Notes under the pieces: generated by a model
Told to the model about the DNA's origin: nothing
The model's database searches: none
Seen by the model: the letters and a program-made list of their open reading frames with translations, nothing else
Shown here: positions 60,956 through 64,000 of the stretch, piece after piece
How the letters are laid out: each line of letters opens with the position of its first letter
Position numbering within the stretch: the first letter of the stretch is position 1
Position numbers and translations under genes: made by a program
NCBI RefSeq assembly: GCF_002237655.1
Contig: NZ_NOKT01000005.1
Span: 224,241-288,240 of the forward strand
Length of the DNA stretch: 64,000 nucleotides
DNA from: Streptomyces sp. XY006
Lineage (GTDB): Bacteria > Actinomycetota > Actinomycetes > Streptomycetales > Streptomycetaceae
Reading direction: 5' to 3'

Positions 60956-63529
60956 ATGAGCGGCCGTCCGGCCGACGAGGCCCGCCGCGCCCTGCGCGAG
61001 GCCAGGTCCCGGGCGGCCCAGGACCCGGGCACGGACTCCGGCACGACGGCCTCTGCGGGCGCCCCGGGTAGCTCGGGTTCTCCGGGCGGGGAGCCCGGGG
61101 GCGGACCGGCCCCGCGCCCCGGCGACGTCGCCCGCGAGGCGCTGCGGAAGGCGGTGTCGCAGCACCGGGGGAGCGGCACGGGTGACGACGACGCCAGGGC
61201 CGGCGAGGAGGGCGCGGCGCGCGACACCGGGGTGGGGCAGGACACCGGCACCGCTGCGGGCGGCGGGGAGCCGGAAGCGTCCGGCGGCCCGCAGATGGGC
61301 CCTGCCGCGCCCGGCCCGGCCGACGTGCCCACCGACGTGCCAACCGACGTGCCGACCGACGTGCCGACCGACGTGCCCACCGGGGTGGAGACCGACGGGG
61401 GGACCGAAGGAGAGACGGAGAGGGAGACCGACGGGACGGAACACGAGGAGGCTTCGAGCGCTGAGACCGGCCGGTCGGGGGCCCGCGCCGCGGATGTCGC
61501 GCGCGAGGCGCTGCGCGCGGCACGGGACGACGCGCGGCGGGCCCGGGAGGAGACCGAGCGGGAGGGTGCCCGGCGCAGGCGCCGGGCCCGGCAGAAGCTC
61601 GTGGACGACAGGGCGGCGGCAGTCCGGCGGGCCCGTGACCACGGCGCCGGCGGGGGAGACCCCGACGTACGGCGGCTGCTGTCGGACGCCTTCCGGATGC
61701 CGGACCTGCCGGACCTGCCGGAGGAGCCGGAGGCGTCGCCGTCCGAGAGCGGGGAGCGGGCCGGTCGGGGCGGTGCGCCGTCGCGCCTGACCGGGCTGCT
61801 GCACGGGGGTGCGCGATCGCAGCCGGAGGGCGGGGAAGCGGAGGACCCGACGGAGAGCCCGGCAGCGCCCCGGGGTTCCGCGGCTTCCACTGCCGGGGCC
61901 AGGAGCGGGACGCCTCAGGACCAAGCTCCGGGTTCCGAACATCCGCCGACGCCGGGAACGACGCCCGGAGTGCCCGGCACCGGTGTATCGCCGCCGCGGA
62001 GAACCATGCCGGGCGTGCCCGCCCCCGGCGTATCGCCGACCTCTCCGCCGACCGCGGAAGGGGCTCCGGGCTCGGATCACGGCCCCGGGCCGTCGCCGAT
62101 CGCGGGTGGGGCGTACGAGCCTGGTGTGTCGCCGAGCCCGGCCGCAGACACAACTTCGGGCTCCGCTCTCGAACGCGGCGCCCCGATGGCGCCACCCGTG
62201 CCGCCGCACTGGGGCGTGGAAACGGCCACCCCCCGCACCGACGGTCCTGCCGCATCCACCACTCCCCGCTCCATGGCCGCACCCGGGCGGGACAGTGACC
62301 TGCGGCGTACGTTCCCCGCCTTTCCGGCCCGGGAGGGGGACCGGTTCGCCGAGAGCTGGTGGGGGAACGCCTGGGTGTCCGCGCTGGAGCAGGGCGCGCT
62401 GGACGTCAAGCGGCTGGAGCGCGGGCGGGGGTACGCCGAGCAGGGGCACGTGGACGCCATCACGGTGACGCCCGGCCTCGTGCTGGCGTACGTACAGGGC
62501 AGCCGCCCCCGGCCCTACCGCGTCCAGGTGCGGCTGCGCACGCTCGACGACTCCGACTGGGACCGCTTCCTGGAGGCCGCGGCGGACCGGCCCGGGCACA
62601 TCGCCGCACTGCTCGACAAGGAGATGCCCCAGTCCCTGGCGCAGGGCGGGGTCCCCCTGCTGCCCGGCCCCGGCGACCTGGAGCCCCGGTGCAGCTGCCC
62701 CGACCGCGGTCACCCCTGCAAACACGCCGCCGCCCTCTGCTACCAGACCGCCCGGCTGCTCGACGCCGACCCGTTCGTGCTGCTCCTGCTGCGCGGCCGG
62801 GGCGAGCGGGAGCTGCTCGACGCGCTGTCCCGGCTCAGCGCCACCCGCGCCGCCCGCGCCGCGCAGGACAGGGAACCGGCGCCGCTGCCCGGCGTGCGGG
62901 CCAAGGAGGCGCTCCAGCCGCGCACCCTGCCGCCCCTCCCCGCGCCCCTGCCCCCGCCCGCGCACCCGGAGCAGCCCCCGGCCTACCCGGCGTCCCCCGG
63001 AGGTCCGGACCCCTTCGCCCTGGACCAGCTGGCCACGGACGCCGCCGCCCGCGCCCACGCCCTGCTCACCAGCGGCCGTGACCCGGTCGGGCAGCTCACG
63101 TTGTGGCAGGACGCGGTCCGCCTGGCCGCGGCCCGTCCCGGTTCGGGCCTCACCGCCGGCAGCCGGGCGTTGTACTCCTCCCTCGCCGCCGCGGCCGGCC
63201 GTACACCCGCCGACCTGGCCCGCGCGGTCGCCGCCTGGCGGCAGGGCGGACTGGAGGGCCTCGCCGTACTGGAGGAGCCCTGGGACCCGCCGGCCGGCCG
63301 GTTCGACCGGGCCCGCCCCCTGCTCCTCGCCGCCGACCTGCCCGCCTTCCGCCCCTGGCGCAACCACCTCACGCACCCTCATGGCCACCTCCAGCTCCGC
63401 CTCGGCCGCGACGGCCTGTGGTACGCGTACGAATCCGAGCCGGGCCGCGACGACTGGTGGCCGCGCGGCACCCCCGACCTCGACCCGGTCGGCGCGCTGA
63501 CGGGGCTCGGCCACTCCGGCGACCTCTGA
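60956..63529 (+). CDS. SWIM zinc-finger protein, partner of SNF2 ATPase
   Basis: An 857-residue protein. The first about 450 residues are low-complexity and probably disordered: charged helical stretches such as REALRAARDDARRAREETER, and Pro/Gly-rich repeats including PTDVPTDVPTDVPTDVPT. The folded part follows: FAESWWGNAWVSALEQGALD (about 462) and the SWIM motif CSCPDRGHPCKHAAAL (Cys-x-Cys...Cys-x-His, about 579-594), then ACTIVITY-unknown helical domains to the end. ATG 60956 follows GGGGAG. SWIM domains bind DNA or protein partners; proteins of this sort are commonly encoded next to an SNF2 ATPase in actinobacteria. The long disordered N-terminus is unusually large. Confidence 0.85.
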   Translation: MSGRPADEARRALREARSRAAQDPGTDSGTTASAGAPGSSGSPGGEPGGGPAPRPGDVAREALRKAVSQHRGSGTGDDDARAGEEGAARDTGVGQDTGTAAGGGEPEASGGPQMGPAAPGPADVPTDVPTDVPTDVPTDVPTGVETDGGTEGETERETDGTEHEEASSAETGRSGARAADVAREALRAARDDARRAREETEREGARRRRRARQKLVDDRAAAVRRARDHGAGGGDPDVRRLLSDAFRMPDLPDLPEEPEASPSESGERAGRGGAPSRLTGLLHGGARSQPEGGEAEDPTESPAAPRGSAASTAGARSGTPQDQAPGSEHPPTPGTTPGVPGTGVSPPRRTMPGVPAPGVSPTSPPTAEGAPGSDHGPGPSPIAGGAYEPGVSPSPAADTTSGSALERGAPMAPPVPPHWGVETATPRTDGPAASTTPRSMAAPGRDSDLRRTFPAFPAREGDRFAESWWGNAWVSALEQGALDVKRLERGRGYAEQGHVDAITVTPGLVLAYVQGSRPRPYRVQVRLRTLDDSDWDRFLEAAADRPGHIAALLDKEMPQSLAQGGVPLLPGPGDLEPRCSCPDRGHPCKHAAALCYQTARLLDADPFVLLLLRGRGERELLDALSRLSATRAARAAQDREPAPLPGVRAKEALQPRTLPPLPAPLPPPAHPEQPPAYPASPGGPDPFALDQLATDAAARAHALLTSGRDPVGQLTLWQDAVRLAAARPGSGLTAGSRALYSSLAAAAGRTPADLARAVAAWRQGGLEGLAVLEEPWDPPAGRFDRARPLLLAADLPAFRPWRNHLTHPHGHLQLRLGRDGLWYAYESEPGRDDWWPRGTPDLDPVGALTGLGHSGDL
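61322..61381 (+). repeat. Five in-frame 12-bp repeats in the SWIM gene
   Basis: GACGTGCCNACC repeated five times encodes DVPT units; third-position variation suggests selection for the peptide or old copies. Confidence 0.85.
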
Positions 63530-64000
63530 CGGCGCCGCCGGACACGCCGGTCGAGCACCACCGCCCGCACCTACGGGCGGGCCGACCGCGGGACCTGTGC
63601 GGCTCCGCGGCCCACCAGGTGCCCGTCGCGAGTACGGAGAGCCGGTTCGGCTCCCGGGCGCGCTCGGCCTCGCACTGAGCGAGCGCGACGAACGCACCAG
63701 CCTGCTCAAGCGCCTGCAGCTGTCCTGCCGAGCCATCGACCGACGCGTCGGACCGGCCCTGATCGGCCGCGCGGTGCGGGACGCGCTCGGTTCGGGTCGC
63801 CGCCCGCTCGCCGAGTTCACCGACGTCAACCGCGATAACGGCGCGATAGGTGGCTCATATCCGCGGCCAGCACAGTGGATCCGATCTCGCCGGCAGCGCC
63901 GGTCGCCCCCCCGTTATGTTTTCCGCGGTCCTGCAAGAGGGCCGCTGGCCTCCGGGCCCGGCATGACTGTTCCCCCCTGTCGAACGGATGACCTGGGGGG
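63530..64000. other. No supported gene; possible remnant and promoter of a gene beyond the window
   Basis: Short open frames only. From about 63680 one plus-strand frame reads ERDERTSLLKRLQLSCRAID and then LIGRAVRDALGSGRRPLAEF without stop for a while, which looks protein-like (possibly a degraded gene or the 3' part of one), but I find no start and no family. The last about 150 bp become AT-richer (GTTATGTTTTCC near 63913) and include a GCGGTCC...GGGCCGC hairpin, which may be the leader of a gene outside the window. Confidence 0.3.

Noticed and set aside
57610..61890. A 1426-residue minus-strand open frame opposite the SNF2 and SWIM genes
   Set aside because: It is a GC-rich antisense shadow: Arg/Ala/Gly/Pro-rich, no domain, and the plus strand encodes full helicase motifs over the same bases.

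Overview
The window is GC-rich actinobacterial chromosome and almost certainly Streptomyces. Third codon positions are extremely G/C-biased, GTG starts and short GTGA/ATGA overlaps are frequent, DmdR-type iron boxes and CebR-type operators are present, and gene content (RNase Sa-like RNase, MSMEG_1061-type flavoprotein, DUF5955, GH12/AA10 cellulases with CBM2 modules) fits that genus. I see no rRNA, tRNA, insertion sequence, prophage or CRISPR array.

Layout. 1-5413: two LuxR-type regulators (the first cut by the window edge), divergent from two acyl-CoA synthetase genes. 5482-13945: a cellulose-degradation cassette, made of a LacI/CebR-like repressor, three CebR-type palindromes, then GH12 endoglucanase, GH3 beta-glucosidase, GH6 cellobiohydrolase and an AA10 lytic monooxygenase, all secreted. 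14006-27468: most of a purine/allantoin/glyoxylate catabolic region (gcl, katA, glxR, hyi, uraD, uraH, uricase, 8-oxoguanine deaminase, NCS2 permease). 27537-32777: thioesterase, an unknown gene, alaA divergent from an HxlR regulator, and a two-gene VWA operon. 32822-41205: iron acquisition, with two divergent IucA/IucC NIS synthetases, a cobalamin riboswitch in front of a (2Fe-2S) ferredoxin-like gene, an ABC siderophore importer with a fused double permease, and a flavoprotein, with two iron boxes. 41262-49382: HipA-like kinase plus SelW-like protein, then the second half of the purine set (malate synthase, MobA-like cytidylyltransferase, allR, allB, alc). 49509-63529: SDR, DHFR-like protein, secreted RNase, sensor kinase/response regulator, Gfo/Idh/MocA dehydrogenase with a GntR regulator, ROK kinase with a membrane partner, and a SNF2 helicase with a SWIM-domain partner. 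63530-64000: nothing I can support.

How the genes fit together. 8-oxoguanine (and urate from elsewhere) is taken through urate, 5-hydroxyisourate, OHCU, allantoin, allantoate and ureidoglycolate to glyoxylate. Glyoxylate is then condensed by Gcl and reduced by GlxR, or joined to acetyl-CoA by malate synthase. Xanthine dehydrogenase, ureidoglycolate lyase, glycerate kinase and urease are not in the window. Although the genes are split into two blocks about 20 kb apart, they share two regulatory DNA signatures that I read directly. (1) Four promoters (gcl, hyi, aceB, allR) each carry two 15-bp TTYCG...YGGAA-like palindromes whose centres are exactly 21 bp apart; they are the natural targets of the IclR-type AllR encoded here. 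(2) A 15-bp palindrome TCAACA-N3-TGTTGA overlaps the predicted -35 of both katA and the uraD-uraH-uricase operon inside an identical 19-bp block. It recurs before allB and, degenerate, before aceB. This suggests that catalase is co-regulated with the peroxide-producing uricase through a second regulator I cannot identify.
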